A DNA stretch of 64,000 bases from Flavobacterium sp. LC2016-23 (GTDB lineage Bacteria > Bacteroidota > Bacteroidia > Flavobacteriales > Flavobacteriaceae), in NCBI RefSeq assembly GCF_009674775.1, contig NZ_WKKE01000009.1:62001-126000 (forward strand), in the 5' to 3' direction. Below are positions 8,179-15,180 of the stretch, in pieces. The notes beneath the pieces were generated by a model. The model did not search any database, was not told where the DNA came from, and worked only from the letters and a program-made list of their open reading frames with translations. The translations under genes and the position numbers were made by a program. How positions within the stretch are numbered: position 1 is the first letter of the stretch; each line of letters opens with the position of its first letter.

Positions 8179-9126
8179 ATGAGTAATAAAATAGAATCAG
8201 GATTATTCGGATTAGCTATTGGTGATGCTTTGGGAGTTCCGGTAGAATTTTATTCCAGGTTTTCCCTAAAAGAAAATCCTGTTTCTGACATGATCGGTTA
8301 TGGAACCCATTATCAGCCTTTAGGAACATGGAGCGATGATAGTTCTTTAGCTTTTTGTTTAGCCGAGAGCTTATGTAATGGTTTTGATTTATTTGATATA
8401 GCCAGAAATTTTGTAAAATGGTATAGTACAGAATTATGGACGCCGCATGGACAAGTTTTTGATATTGGAATCGCAACAAGGAATGCAATTCATAATATTG
8501 GAAAAGGGCATCAACCGGAATTTTGCGGAGGTTTTGAAGAAAAAGACAACGGAAATGGCTCTTTGATGCGAATCCTGCCATTAGTATTTTATCTTAAAGA
8601 GGAAAAGGATATTGAAGTAATTTATGAAAAGGTTAAAGCAGTTTCATCCATTACTCACGCTCATTTTCGATCCGTATTTGCTTGTTTTGTTTATGTTGTA
8701 TATTGCTTGGAGATTCTAAAAGAGAAAGATAAATTCGAAGCTTACAGTGAAATGCAGATAACACTTTCGAAATTCCTGGAAGATAAAAAATATAATCCTG
8801 CTGAAATTCAATTGTTTGATAGAGTCCTAATAAATGATATATCAAAATACCCGGAAGTAAATATTCATTCGTCGGGATACGTTCTTGATAGTTTACAAGC
8901 CAGTTTGTGGTGCTTTTTAAATTCAAATTCTTATGAAGAAACAGTTTTAAAAGCTGTTAATCTAGGGGAGGATACAGACACTACTGCTGCAATTGCGGGA
9001 GGTTTAGCAGGAATTTATTACGGAATCGAAAAAATTCCAAAAAAATGGATTAAAAATTTGGTTAGAACCAACGATATAAAAGATTTAGCAGAAAGATTAT
9101 CAAAAAATATAAATTTAAACCTATGA
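8179..9126 (+). CDS. ADP-ribosylglycohydrolase (DraG/ARH family)
   Basis: Di-magnesium hydrolase family that cleaves ADP-ribose from arginine, serine or other acceptors. Visible are the N-terminal GLAIGDALGVPVEF at 11-24, the metal-binding GTWSDDSS at 49-56, GNGSLMR mid-protein, and the second metal cluster GEDTDTT at 263-269 followed by a Gly/Ala-rich helix. I take the ATG at 8179 rather than the TTG at 8176, giving 315 residues. It starts 11 bases after Tpt1 and overlaps the NAMPT-like gene by 4 bases. With NADAR and the macrodomain it makes a third ADP-ribosyl eraser of different chemistry in one transcript. Acceptor specificity cannot be read from the sequence. Confidence 0.92.
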   Translation: MSNKIESGLFGLAIGDALGVPVEFYSRFSLKENPVSDMIGYGTHYQPLGTWSDDSSLAFCLAESLCNGFDLFDIARNFVKWYSTELWTPHGQVFDIGIATRNAIHNIGKGHQPEFCGGFEEKDNGNGSLMRILPLVFYLKEEKDIEVIYEKVKAVSSITHAHFRSVFACFVYVVYCLEILKEKDKFEAYSEMQITLSKFLEDKKYNPAEIQLFDRVLINDISKYPEVNIHSSGYVLDSLQASLWCFLNSNSYEETVLKAVNLGEDTDTTAAIAGGLAGIYYGIEKIPKKWIKNLVRTNDIKDLAERLSKNINLNL

Positions 9127-10592
9127 ACCCACTATTATTAACAGACGGTTACAAAGTAGACCACAGAAGACAATATCCAACAGGCACAACACTAGTATAT
9201 TCGAACTGGACACCAAGAAAATCAAGAATTGAAGGGGTAGACGAAGTGGTGTTTTTCGGATTGCAATATTTTATCAAAAAATATATCATCCATGATTTTG
9301 AAGCTTATTTCTTCAAACAGCCCAAAGAAGAAGTGGTAAAAAAATATGCCAGAAGAATCAATAATTACCTGGGTGAAAACCTCGTTGGAACGAAACATAT
9401 CGAAGATTTACATGACTTAGGCTATATTCCTATGGTTTTTAAAGCATTGCCGGAAGGTATCAGTGTGCCGATTCGCGTGCCAATGTTTACCATGTTCAAT
9501 ACACTTCCGGAGTTTTTCTGGCTGACCAATTACTTTGAAACGTTGCTTTCTGCTGTCGTGTGGCTTCCATGTAATTCCGCTACAATCGCAAAAGAATACC
9601 GAAAAGTACTGGATAAATATGCCGAGGAAACATCATCCGTTCCGGAATTTGTAGACTGGCAGGCGCATGATTTCTCGATGAGAGGAATGGGTGGAATCGA
9701 AGCTTCGGTAACTTCTGCAGCCGGACATTTATTGAGTTTTACAGGATCGGATACCATTCCGGCAATTGATTTTTTTGAAGAATATTACAACGCGAATTCT
9801 GATAATGAATTAATCGCAGGTTCAGTGGCCGCTACAGAACATTCTGTAATGTGTATGGGAACAACAGAAGGAGAATGTGAAACGTTTAAAAGATTAATAA
9901 CTGAAGTTTATCCAAAAGGAATCGTTTCTATTGTTTCGGATACCTGGGATTTGTGGAAAGTGCTAACCGATTATTTACCACGTTTAAAAGAAGATATTGT
10001 TGCAAGAGAAGGTAAAGTAGTTATTCGTCCCGACAGTGGTGATCCGGTTGATATTATATGTGGAAATCCAAACGGAAAAACTGAACAGGAAAAGAAAGGC
10101 GTAATTGAGCTGCTTTGGGATGTTTTTGGAGGAACAACCAATACAAAAGGATACAAAGAGCTTATTCCTCAAATTGGTGCCATTTACGGGGATAGTATTA
10201 CGGTTCCGAGAGCAACTCAAATTGCAGAAAGATTAAAAGAAAAAGGATTTGCGTCTACAAACGTTGTTTTAGGAATTGGTTCGTTTACCTACCAATACAA
10301 TACAAGAGATACTTTTGGTTTTGCCATGAAAGCGACTTACGGTGAAGTAAACGGAGAAGGCAGAGCTATCTTCAAAGATCCGATTACCGATGACGGAACT
10401 AAAAAATCGGCCAAAGGTTTAATGAAAATCGATTTAATCGATGGCGTATATCATTTAACGGATAATGTTTCCTGGGAAGAAGAACAAAAAGGGGAACTTA
10501 AGGAAGTTTTCAGAGATGGGAAACTTTTAGTAGATCAGTCGCTAAGCGCTATCAGATCACGTGTTAAAAGTCAAATAAGTGTGACATTATAA
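9123..10592 (+). CDS. nadV: Nicotinamide phosphoribosyltransferase family (NadV/NAMPT; candidate Namat)
   Basis: NAMPT joins nicotinamide to PRPP to make NMN; the related phage Namat uses ADP-ribose pyrophosphate and makes NAD+ in one step. All NAMPT landmarks align: LLTDGYKVDH near the N terminus, HDFSMRG with F184 and R187 (nicotinamide stacking), D210 in GSDT, catalytic H240 in TEHS, RPDSGDP from 302, YGDSI, and NTRD. Length of 489 residues is normal. The GSGGGLLQ loop of animal NAMPT reads GIGSFTYQY here, as in bacterial NadV. It is the last gene of the operon and shares a 4-base overlap with the gene before. A terminator follows. Family call is very firm; whether the donor is PRPP or ADP-ribose pyrophosphate is undecided. 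Confidence 0.92.
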   Translation: MNPLLLTDGYKVDHRRQYPTGTTLVYSNWTPRKSRIEGVDEVVFFGLQYFIKKYIIHDFEAYFFKQPKEEVVKKYARRINNYLGENLVGTKHIEDLHDLGYIPMVFKALPEGISVPIRVPMFTMFNTLPEFFWLTNYFETLLSAVVWLPCNSATIAKEYRKVLDKYAEETSSVPEFVDWQAHDFSMRGMGGIEASVTSAAGHLLSFTGSDTIPAIDFFEEYYNANSDNELIAGSVAATEHSVMCMGTTEGECETFKRLITEVYPKGIVSIVSDTWDLWKVLTDYLPRLKEDIVAREGKVVIRPDSGDPVDIICGNPNGKTEQEKKGVIELLWDVFGGTTNTKGYKELIPQIGAIYGDSITVPRATQIAERLKEKGFASTNVVLGIGSFTYQYNTRDTFGFAMKATYGEVNGEGRAIFKDPITDDGTKKSAKGLMKIDLIDGVYHLTDNVSWEEEQKGELKEVFRDGKLLVDQSLSAIRSRVKSQISVTL

Positions 10593-10597
10593 AAATC

Positions 10598-10628
10598 AAA
10601 AGCCTGAATTTTAACTTCAGGCTTTTTT
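10598..10628 (+). terminator. Rho-independent terminator of the NAD/ADP-ribose operon
   Basis: A 9-bp stem, AAGCCTGAA (10600-10608) with TTCAGGCTT (10616-10624), is followed by a T tract. It starts 6 bases after the NAMPT-like stop codon. The A run before the stem could let it also work on the minus strand for nadD. Confidence 0.9.
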
Positions 10629-10646
10629 ATATCAGTTTGTCATTTT

Positions 10647-10679
10647 AAACCCGACAGGTTTTAAAAAACTGTCGGGTTA
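10647..10679. repeat. Intergenic palindrome, CCYGACAGG family, copy 1
   Basis: Arms AACCCGACAG (10648-10657) and CTGTCGGGTT (10669-10678) pair perfectly around an 11-base loop. A close relative lies at 35699-35731. It sits between the operon terminator and nadD and may serve as a second terminator or be a mobile REP-like element. Confidence 0.8.
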
Positions 10680-10706
10680 ACTTGCAGTGTAAAGAATCAA
10701 CTTTTT

Positions 10707-11288
10707 TTACTTCTTATAAAAATTATTATGATCGATATATTCCCAGACTTTTGGCGGCAATAACGGTTGTATATTTTTTCCTTCCTTAATGCTGTTTCGG
10801 ATAAAAGTTGAAGAAATCTCCACTATCGGAGCATCAATAATATGAACTTTGGGATGCGCTTTTAATTCAATATTTTCGGCTTCTTCTGAAATGCGGGGAT
10901 AAACATAAATATCGTAATGATCTAGAATCACCTCGTAGTTTTTCCACTTATGAAGTGTTTTCAGATTGTCTTCTCCCATAATCAGTGAAAAGTCATGAGT
11001 CGGATATTTTTCCTGCAGGTGAACCAGCGTATTTACCGTATAATTCGGCTGTGGTAGCTTAAACTCAATATCAGAAGGTTTAATTTTTAAATAATCTTCT
11101 GTGGCCAGAAAAACCATTTGTAACCGCTGGTGATCGTCTAATAATGTTGCTTTTTTCTTCAGCGGATTATGTGGCGTGACAACCATCCAAACCTGATCTA
11201 AGCCGGCAAACTCAGCCATATGATTGGCAATGATCAGATGACCGACATGAATGGGGTTATACGTTCCGAAATAAAGACCTATTTTCAT
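10707..11288 (-). CDS. nadD: Nicotinate-nucleotide adenylyltransferase
   Basis: Adenylates nicotinate mononucleotide (and more weakly NMN) to the dinucleotide in NAD+ synthesis. The nucleotidyltransferase signature is clear: GTYNPIHVGH at 8-17 with the H14-x-x-H17 pair, and ISSTFIR at 158-164. At 193 residues it matches the family. On the minus strand it is the third gene after yicC and gmk, a grouping common in Bacteroidota, so it is the housekeeping copy. It converges on the NAD/ADP-ribose operon, so the adjacency may be chance, though both act on the same cofactor. Confidence 0.95.
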   Translation of the reverse strand: MKIGLYFGTYNPIHVGHLIIANHMAEFAGLDQVWMVVTPHNPLKKKATLLDDHQRLQMVFLATEDYLKIKPSDIEFKLPQPNYTVNTLVHLQEKYPTHDFSLIMGEDNLKTLHKWKNYEVILDHYDIYVYPRISEEAENIELKAHPKVHIIDAPIVEISSTFIRNSIKEGKNIQPLLPPKVWEYIDHNNFYKK

Positions 11289-11399
11289 AGTTGTTTTGTT
11301 TCACGGAGATTCACCGAGTTTTCACAGAGATTCACAAAGTTATTTATTTTTCTTTGTGTGGTTTTGTGTTTTCTCCTTTGTGCGTCTTTGTGTTATAAT
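11289..11399. repeat. Intergenic CACAAAG-type repeat between gmk and nadD
   Basis: The gap contains several short degenerate units around TTCACNGAGATTCAC and, in the opposite sense, CTTTGTGTG, so the two halves can pair loosely. It resembles other spacer repeats in this window (for example 13020-13146). No start signal for nadD was seen in it. Confidence 0.5.
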
Positions 11400-11972
11400 T
11401 TAAGCATTCACAAAAGCTTTCACCAATTGATACGCTTCTTCTTTTGCCGTATCTAAGTCGTAGTTTTTTATAATCGTATCAAATTGTGGTGCGGTTGCCA
11501 ATTCAACCGAAGCTTTTGCAATTCGCATATTGATTTTGTCGTCACTTTCTGTAGAACGTTCCTTTAATCGGCGTTTCAGTTCATCTACACTTGGAGGTTT
11601 TACAAAAACAGCTAAAGTCTGCTCCGGAAATTTGTGTTTGATACGCAATCCGCCGGCAACATCAATGTCAAAAATCACATTTTTACCCAAAGCCCAGATA
11701 CGCTCGATTTCTGATTTTAAAGTACCGTAAAAGTTATCGCGGTATACTTCTTCCCATTCCAGAAAATCTTCGGCTTTAATGTGTTTTTTGAATTCTTCCA
11801 GCGAAATAAAATAATAATCTTTTCCGTGTTCTTCTTCTCCACGTGGGTCGCGGGAAGCTGCTGAGATCGAAAATTCTAAATTTAAATCTTCTTTCCCCAG
11901 CAAATGTCTTACTATAGTTGTTTTTCCCGATCCCGAAGGTGCAGAGAAAACAATTAATTTTCCTTTGTTCAT
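11400..11972 (-). CDS. gmk: Guanylate kinase
   Basis: Phosphorylates GMP to GDP with ATP. The P-loop APSGSGKTT is at 11-19, followed by the typical SISAASRDPRGEE region (the GMP-binding arm, with Arg and Glu) and GKDYYFIS. Length of 190 residues is standard. It lies between yicC and nadD on the minus strand. Spacers on both sides are about 90-110 bases and full of repeats, so cotranscription is likely but not tight. Confidence 0.97.
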   Translation of the reverse strand: MNKGKLIVFSAPSGSGKTTIVRHLLGKEDLNLEFSISAASRDPRGEEEHGKDYYFISLEEFKKHIKAEDFLEWEEVYRDNFYGTLKSEIERIWALGKNVIFDIDVAGGLRIKHKFPEQTLAVFVKPPSVDELKRRLKERSTESDDKINMRIAKASVELATAPQFDTIIKNYDLDTAKEEAYQLVKAFVNA

Positions 11973-11979
11973 TATGGTA

Positions 11980-12060
11980 TGCTTTAGGCTTTAGGCAATA
12001 GCCTTAAGCTTTTATTTGATGTCTATATTTTGCTTATAGCTTAAAGCTTATTGCTTATAG
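11980..12060. repeat. GCTTATAGC/GCTTTAGG short repeats between yicC and gmk
   Basis: Overlapping short units such as GCTTTAGG twice and TTGCTTATAGC twice (near 12032 and 12051), with complementary TAAGCTT tracts able to fold. It is a typical repeat-filled spacer in this genome; no coding sign. Confidence 0.5.
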
Positions 12061-12063
12061 CAG

Positions 12064-12924
12064 TTACAACACATTTAAAACCTGTTCCTTAATTTTCTCC
12101 AATTCATCTTTCATCATCACAACCAGTTTTTGCATTTGGGCGTGATTTGACTTCGAACCCATGGTGTTGATTTCACGGCCCATTTCCTGTGTAATAAAAC
12201 CTAATTTACGACCATTGGCTTCCGTGCCTTTAATCGTTTCTAAAAAGTAATCCAAATGATTCGTCAGACGTACTTTTTCTTCTGTGATGTCTAATTTTTC
12301 AAGATAATAGATTAATTCCTGCTCAAAACGGTTTTCATCAACATTTACTTTCAATTCAGAAATAGCAGTTTGCAAGCGATCTTTGATAGCCTGAACGCGT
12401 TCCGGATCAAGAGCCAGCGCATCAGTCATATATTGGCGGATATTTCCGATTCTCAGATTGAATTCTTTTTCGAGCGATTCGCCTTCGTCTCTTCTGAAGT
12501 TTAAGATGTTCTGAAGTGCTTCCTCAATGATAACCTGAATCTGTTCCCAGTCATTTTCATCAATTTCCTCACGCTCCGTTTTTAAGGTATCCGGCATACG
12601 AACGGCCATCTTCATTAATTCCGTTTCATCCGCATCAGGATTAACCTCTTTAAGCTGTGCAATGTAGTTTTTTACAACAGGGACATTTACTTTAGTCGAA
12701 GTTTGTTCAGCAGTGCTTTCAATGTAAATCGCAAAATCAATTTTTCCTCTTTCGAGTTTTGTCGAAATGAAAGTTCGTAAACCTAATTCCATTTCGCGAT
12801 AAAGCGACGGCATTCTTACGTTTAAATCTAAACCTTTACTGTTTAAGGATTTTACTTCGACGGTAATTTTTTTTGTAGGCAATTGCAAAGAAGCTTTGCC
12901 AAACCCTGTCATAGATTGTATCAT
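12064..12924 (-). CDS. yicC: YicC/YloC-family endoribonuclease
   Basis: Starts with the family's hallmark MTGFGKA (residues 5-11) and EVKSLNSKGLD, and ends with the conserved FITQEMGREINTMGSKS and a C-terminal helix. E. coli YicC is an endoribonuclease that promotes decay of the small RNA RyhB. Length of 286 residues is normal. It is the first gene of the yicC-gmk-nadD group and has its own promoter (box at 12944-12951). Confidence 0.94.
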   Translation of the reverse strand: MIQSMTGFGKASLQLPTKKITVEVKSLNSKGLDLNVRMPSLYREMELGLRTFISTKLERGKIDFAIYIESTAEQTSTKVNVPVVKNYIAQLKEVNPDADETELMKMAVRMPDTLKTEREEIDENDWEQIQVIIEEALQNILNFRRDEGESLEKEFNLRIGNIRQYMTDALALDPERVQAIKDRLQTAISELKVNVDENRFEQELIYYLEKLDITEEKVRLTNHLDYFLETIKGTEANGRKLGFITQEMGREINTMGSKSNHAQMQKLVVMMKDELEKIKEQVLNVL

Positions 12925-12943
12925 ATAATTGAGTATAAAGGCG

Positions 12944-12951
12944 CAAAGATA
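12944..12951 (-). promoter_or_regulatory. -7 box of the yicC promoter
   Basis: On the minus strand this reads TATCTTTG, a full match to TAnnTTTG, about 20 bases before the yicC start. No clear TTG is seen at the -33 position. Confidence 0.5.
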
Positions 12952-13019
12952 AATAAAAGTTTGCTGTGTTTGGCTGTAAAATGCTAAAGTGTTAAGCGTA
13001 AGACTTTTTAAGGTTTTTT

Positions 13020-13146
13020 GCCACGAATTTCACAAATTCTCACAAATCCCGTAGCTCTTAAAATCGAATTTTACGAATTAAAAATTTGATGTAAATTTAG
13101 AAAATCGGACCGTTTGCCATTCGTGAAAATTTGTGAAATTCGTGGC
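13020..13146. repeat. 19-bp perfect inverted repeat in spacer
   Basis: Arms at 13020-13038 and 13128-13146 (beginning GCCACGAATTTCAC) are perfect reverse complements separated by 89 bases. The element fills the gap between yicC and the ArsC-like gene. It has no ORF and could be a miniature mobile element or a folded RNA end. Confidence 0.8.
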
Positions 13147-13154
13147 TGACTTTT

Positions 13155-13504
13155 TTAGCTCAAAGCTTTCATGACCTGCAATGTCACAGGCTGCGTGTTG
13201 CCAATGTAAATTTTATCATCAATAATAAAAACCGGACGGCTTAAAAAAGTATAATGTTCTAAAATGTATTTTTTAAAATCCGCTTCTGTCAATGCTTTGT
13301 TTTTCAGGTCCATTGATTTGTACAGCTGTGCTTTTTTGCTGAACAAAGCTTCATAACTTCCCGAAAGTTTATACATTTCTTCTAATTCTGCTTCCGTTAT
13401 AGGATTTTGCTTGATGTCATGAAAAACCAGATTATTGTCTTTCGGTAAACTTTTGATGATTTTACGGCAAGTATCGCAGGAAGCGAGGTAGTATATTTTT
13501 TCAT
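13155..13504 (-). pseudogene. ArsC/Spx-like thioredoxin-fold protein with a one-base frameshift at its start
   Basis: The reading frame encodes EKIYYLASCDTCRK at its N terminus, with a C-x-x-C redox pair, then KNKALTEADFKKY and a C-terminal LSRPVFIIDDKIYIGN, all typical of the ArsC/Spx/Yffb family (about 115 residues). The only ATG at the right place (complement of 13502-13504) is followed by six A residues and is out of frame; seven would give MKKIYYLASC in frame. No ATG, GTG or TTG exists in the correct frame between the preceding TAG and this point. The gene is therefore broken, uses slippage on the A tract or a non-standard start, or carries a sequencing error. The 73-residue frame starting at internal Met (13376) would lack the CxxC. 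Confidence 0.75.
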
Positions 13505-13582
13505 GATCTTTGAATTTATTTGACTACAAAGAAAATCCATTTGAAATATAAAAATGCTTAATTTTATAAAAAAAATACAACT

Positions 13583-14038
13583 ATGAGTTCAGTTTTTAAA
13601 GTGCAAAAAACGATTAGGGAAATTCTTCTGAAAGTTTTGGAAGGTCATTCGTTAGAACAATTGAATAAAATTCCGGATGGATTTAAAAATAATCTGATTT
13701 GGAATGTGGCGCATTGCATATCCTCGCAGCAGGTTTTAGTCTATAAACTATCCGGTTTGCCAACACAGGTTTCAGATGAATTTATCGATAAATATAAAAA
13801 AGGAACGAAGCCGGAAGGTGATGTTTCGCAGGCAGAAGCTGATGAAATTAAGGCATTACTTTTTACCACTTTTGATCAGACCGAAAAAGATTATGCTAAT
13901 AACGTTTTTACTCATTATACACCTTATACAACAAGTATGGGCTTTGATCTTACGAATGTTCAGGATGCATTAGACTTTGTTAATTATCATGAAGGTATTC
14001 ATACCGGAATTATTATGGGTATTAGGAAGTTGGTTTAA
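13583..14038 (+). CDS. DinB-like four-helix metalloenzyme family protein
   Basis: A 151-residue helical protein with the DinB/YfiT-type pattern: WNVAHCISSQQ in the second helix (His ligand) and NYHEGIHTGII near the C terminus (H-x3-H). Members bind a divalent metal and include thiol S-transferases; the substrate here is unknown. It is divergent from the ArsC-like gene and converges on the RlpA-like gene, with a shared terminator. Confidence 0.82.
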   Translation: MSSVFKVQKTIREILLKVLEGHSLEQLNKIPDGFKNNLIWNVAHCISSQQVLVYKLSGLPTQVSDEFIDKYKKGTKPEGDVSQAEADEIKALLFTTFDQTEKDYANNVFTHYTPYTTSMGFDLTNVQDALDFVNYHEGIHTGIIMGIRKLV

Positions 14039-14042
14039 ATAA

Positions 14043-14068
14043 AAAATCCCGCGATTGCGGGATTTTTT
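14043..14068. terminator. Bidirectional terminator
   Basis: Stem AATCCCGC (14045-14052) and GCGGGATT (14057-14064) with a GATT loop, A run before and T run after. It lies between the convergent DinB-like and RlpA-like genes and can serve both. Confidence 0.92.
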
Positions 14069-14069
14069 A

Positions 14070-14564
14070 TTAATTCATTATGACTTCAATTGTAACTTTC
14101 ATGGCTCCTGCACCCTTGCTTTTGGTGATTTCCATAAAAGCTCTTTTCGAGAGGTCTATTTCGCGGGTTTTTACAAACGGTCCGCGATCGGTAATTTTTA
14201 CGATTACGAATTTGCCGTTGGCCTCATTGGTGACTTTTACCCTTGTTCCAAACGGAAGTTTTTTGTGGGCTGCGGTGTATTTGCTGTTATTGAATCTGCT
14301 TCCGTCAGCTGTTTTCTTTCCGTTAAAACGGTCTGCATAGTACGAGGCATGCGCCGTTTTTTTGTATAATTTTAATTTTAAACCTTTATCGGTAAATATA
14401 GAATCGGTTGGTATGGCGAGTAAGTCAGGTCTTGCCGTTTTTACAGTATCCTGTGTAATCTTAGGTTGTTCTGTTGTTGGCTTTGTCTGGCTTATGACAT
14501 AAGTAAAGCAACTTAAAAATGTGATGGTAACTGTAGTAAGTATAATGTTTTTTTTACTTCTCAT
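14070..14564 (-). CDS. RlpA-like double-psi beta-barrel protein
   Basis: RlpA proteins bind and sometimes cleave denuded peptidoglycan strands. The C-terminal half has the RlpA signature: SYYADRFNGKKTADGSRF, AAHKKLPFGTRVKVTN and ITDRGPFVKTREIDLSKRA. An N-terminal hydrophobic segment (ILTTVTITFLSCFTYVIS) is a signal peptide or anchor with a Cys that could be lipidated. There is no SPOR domain, as is common for short versions (164 residues). Likely periplasmic or outer-membrane. Confidence 0.9.
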   Translation of the reverse strand: MRSKKNIILTTVTITFLSCFTYVISQTKPTTEQPKITQDTVKTARPDLLAIPTDSIFTDKGLKLKLYKKTAHASYYADRFNGKKTADGSRFNNSKYTAAHKKLPFGTRVKVTNEANGKFVIVKITDRGPFVKTREIDLSKRAFMEITKSKGAGAMKVTIEVIMN

Positions 14565-14617
14565 AGGTTTATTTTTTTTCAGACTTGGGGAGTTTGTACA
14601 AATAATATGCCGAGATA

Positions 14618-14646
14618 AAAAAAGCCCTATTGATTTAGGGCTTTAA
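14618..14646 (-). terminator. Terminator after the four-helix membrane protein
   Basis: AAAGCCCTA and TAGGGCTTT pair around a short loop (14621-14644); on the minus strand a run of T follows. It lies 10 bases past the stop of the gene at 14654. Confidence 0.88.
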
Positions 14647-14653
14647 TTGGTTT

Positions 14654-15076
14654 TTAGAACCATAGGTTCCATGGAATTCTGCTTAAAATAAGCAATAATC
14701 CTAATCCGTAATAAATAGCAAAAGTTTTGAATTTAGCGTCGCTATTGATTAATTTTTTATGTTTTGACCATCCGATAGTAATCAGTGCGATAGCGATAAG
14801 GTTAATTAAAGGGTGTTCTAATGAAGTTAATCTTAATTCTGCATTAGACATTTGTCCGAATGCTGCTTTTCCCAGTGGAGATACAAAATAAAGAATGATG
14901 CCAATCAATAGTTGCGTATGAGTTCCAATTAAGGCAAACAATGCAATTTTGCGATCTTTAGCTGTAAAGTCTTTTTTAGAAGTAAGACCAATGATGGCGT
15001 TTACAACTGCAATTAATAAAAGGAGTAAGGCTAAATAAGCCCAGCCAGAGTGGAATTTTTGTAAAAAAGAGTACAT
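14654..15076 (-). CDS. Conserved four-TM inner-membrane protein
   Basis: A 140-residue protein with four hydrophobic spans (about 12-32, 46-66, 88-102, 116-134). Conserved-looking residues near the membrane edge are H9 in KFHSGWAY, H52 in GTHTQL and H87 in LEHP, spaced like haem or metal ligands, but this is only suggestive. I do not recognise a characterised family; similar proteins are common in Flavobacteriaceae. Monocistronic with its own promoter and terminator. Confidence 0.75.
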   Translation of the reverse strand: MYSFLQKFHSGWAYLALLLLLIAVVNAIIGLTSKKDFTAKDRKIALFALIGTHTQLLIGIILYFVSPLGKAAFGQMSNAELRLTSLEHPLINLIAIALITIGWSKHKKLINSDAKFKTFAIYYGLGLLLILSRIPWNLWF

Positions 15077-15097
15077 AAGGTTGTTTTTTTATTAAAA

Positions 15098-15105
15098 CAA
15101 ATATA
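15098..15105 (-). promoter_or_regulatory. -7 box for the four-TM protein gene
   Basis: Minus strand TATATTTG, a full match to TAnnTTTG, 22 bases before the ATG. Confidence 0.55.
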
Positions 15106-15118
15106 ACAAAAAAGGCTA

Positions 15119-15158
15119 TAAAAAAACGGCATTGGACTAAAAGTCAATGCCGTTTTTG
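15119..15158 (-). terminator. Terminator of the TonB-dependent receptor gene
   Basis: A 12-bp stem AAAACGGCATTG (15123-15134) with CAATGCCGTTTT (15145-15156), T run on the minus strand, 23 bases past the receptor stop codon. Confidence 0.9.
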
Positions 15159-15180
15159 GTATTTATTCAGATTCTAAATA

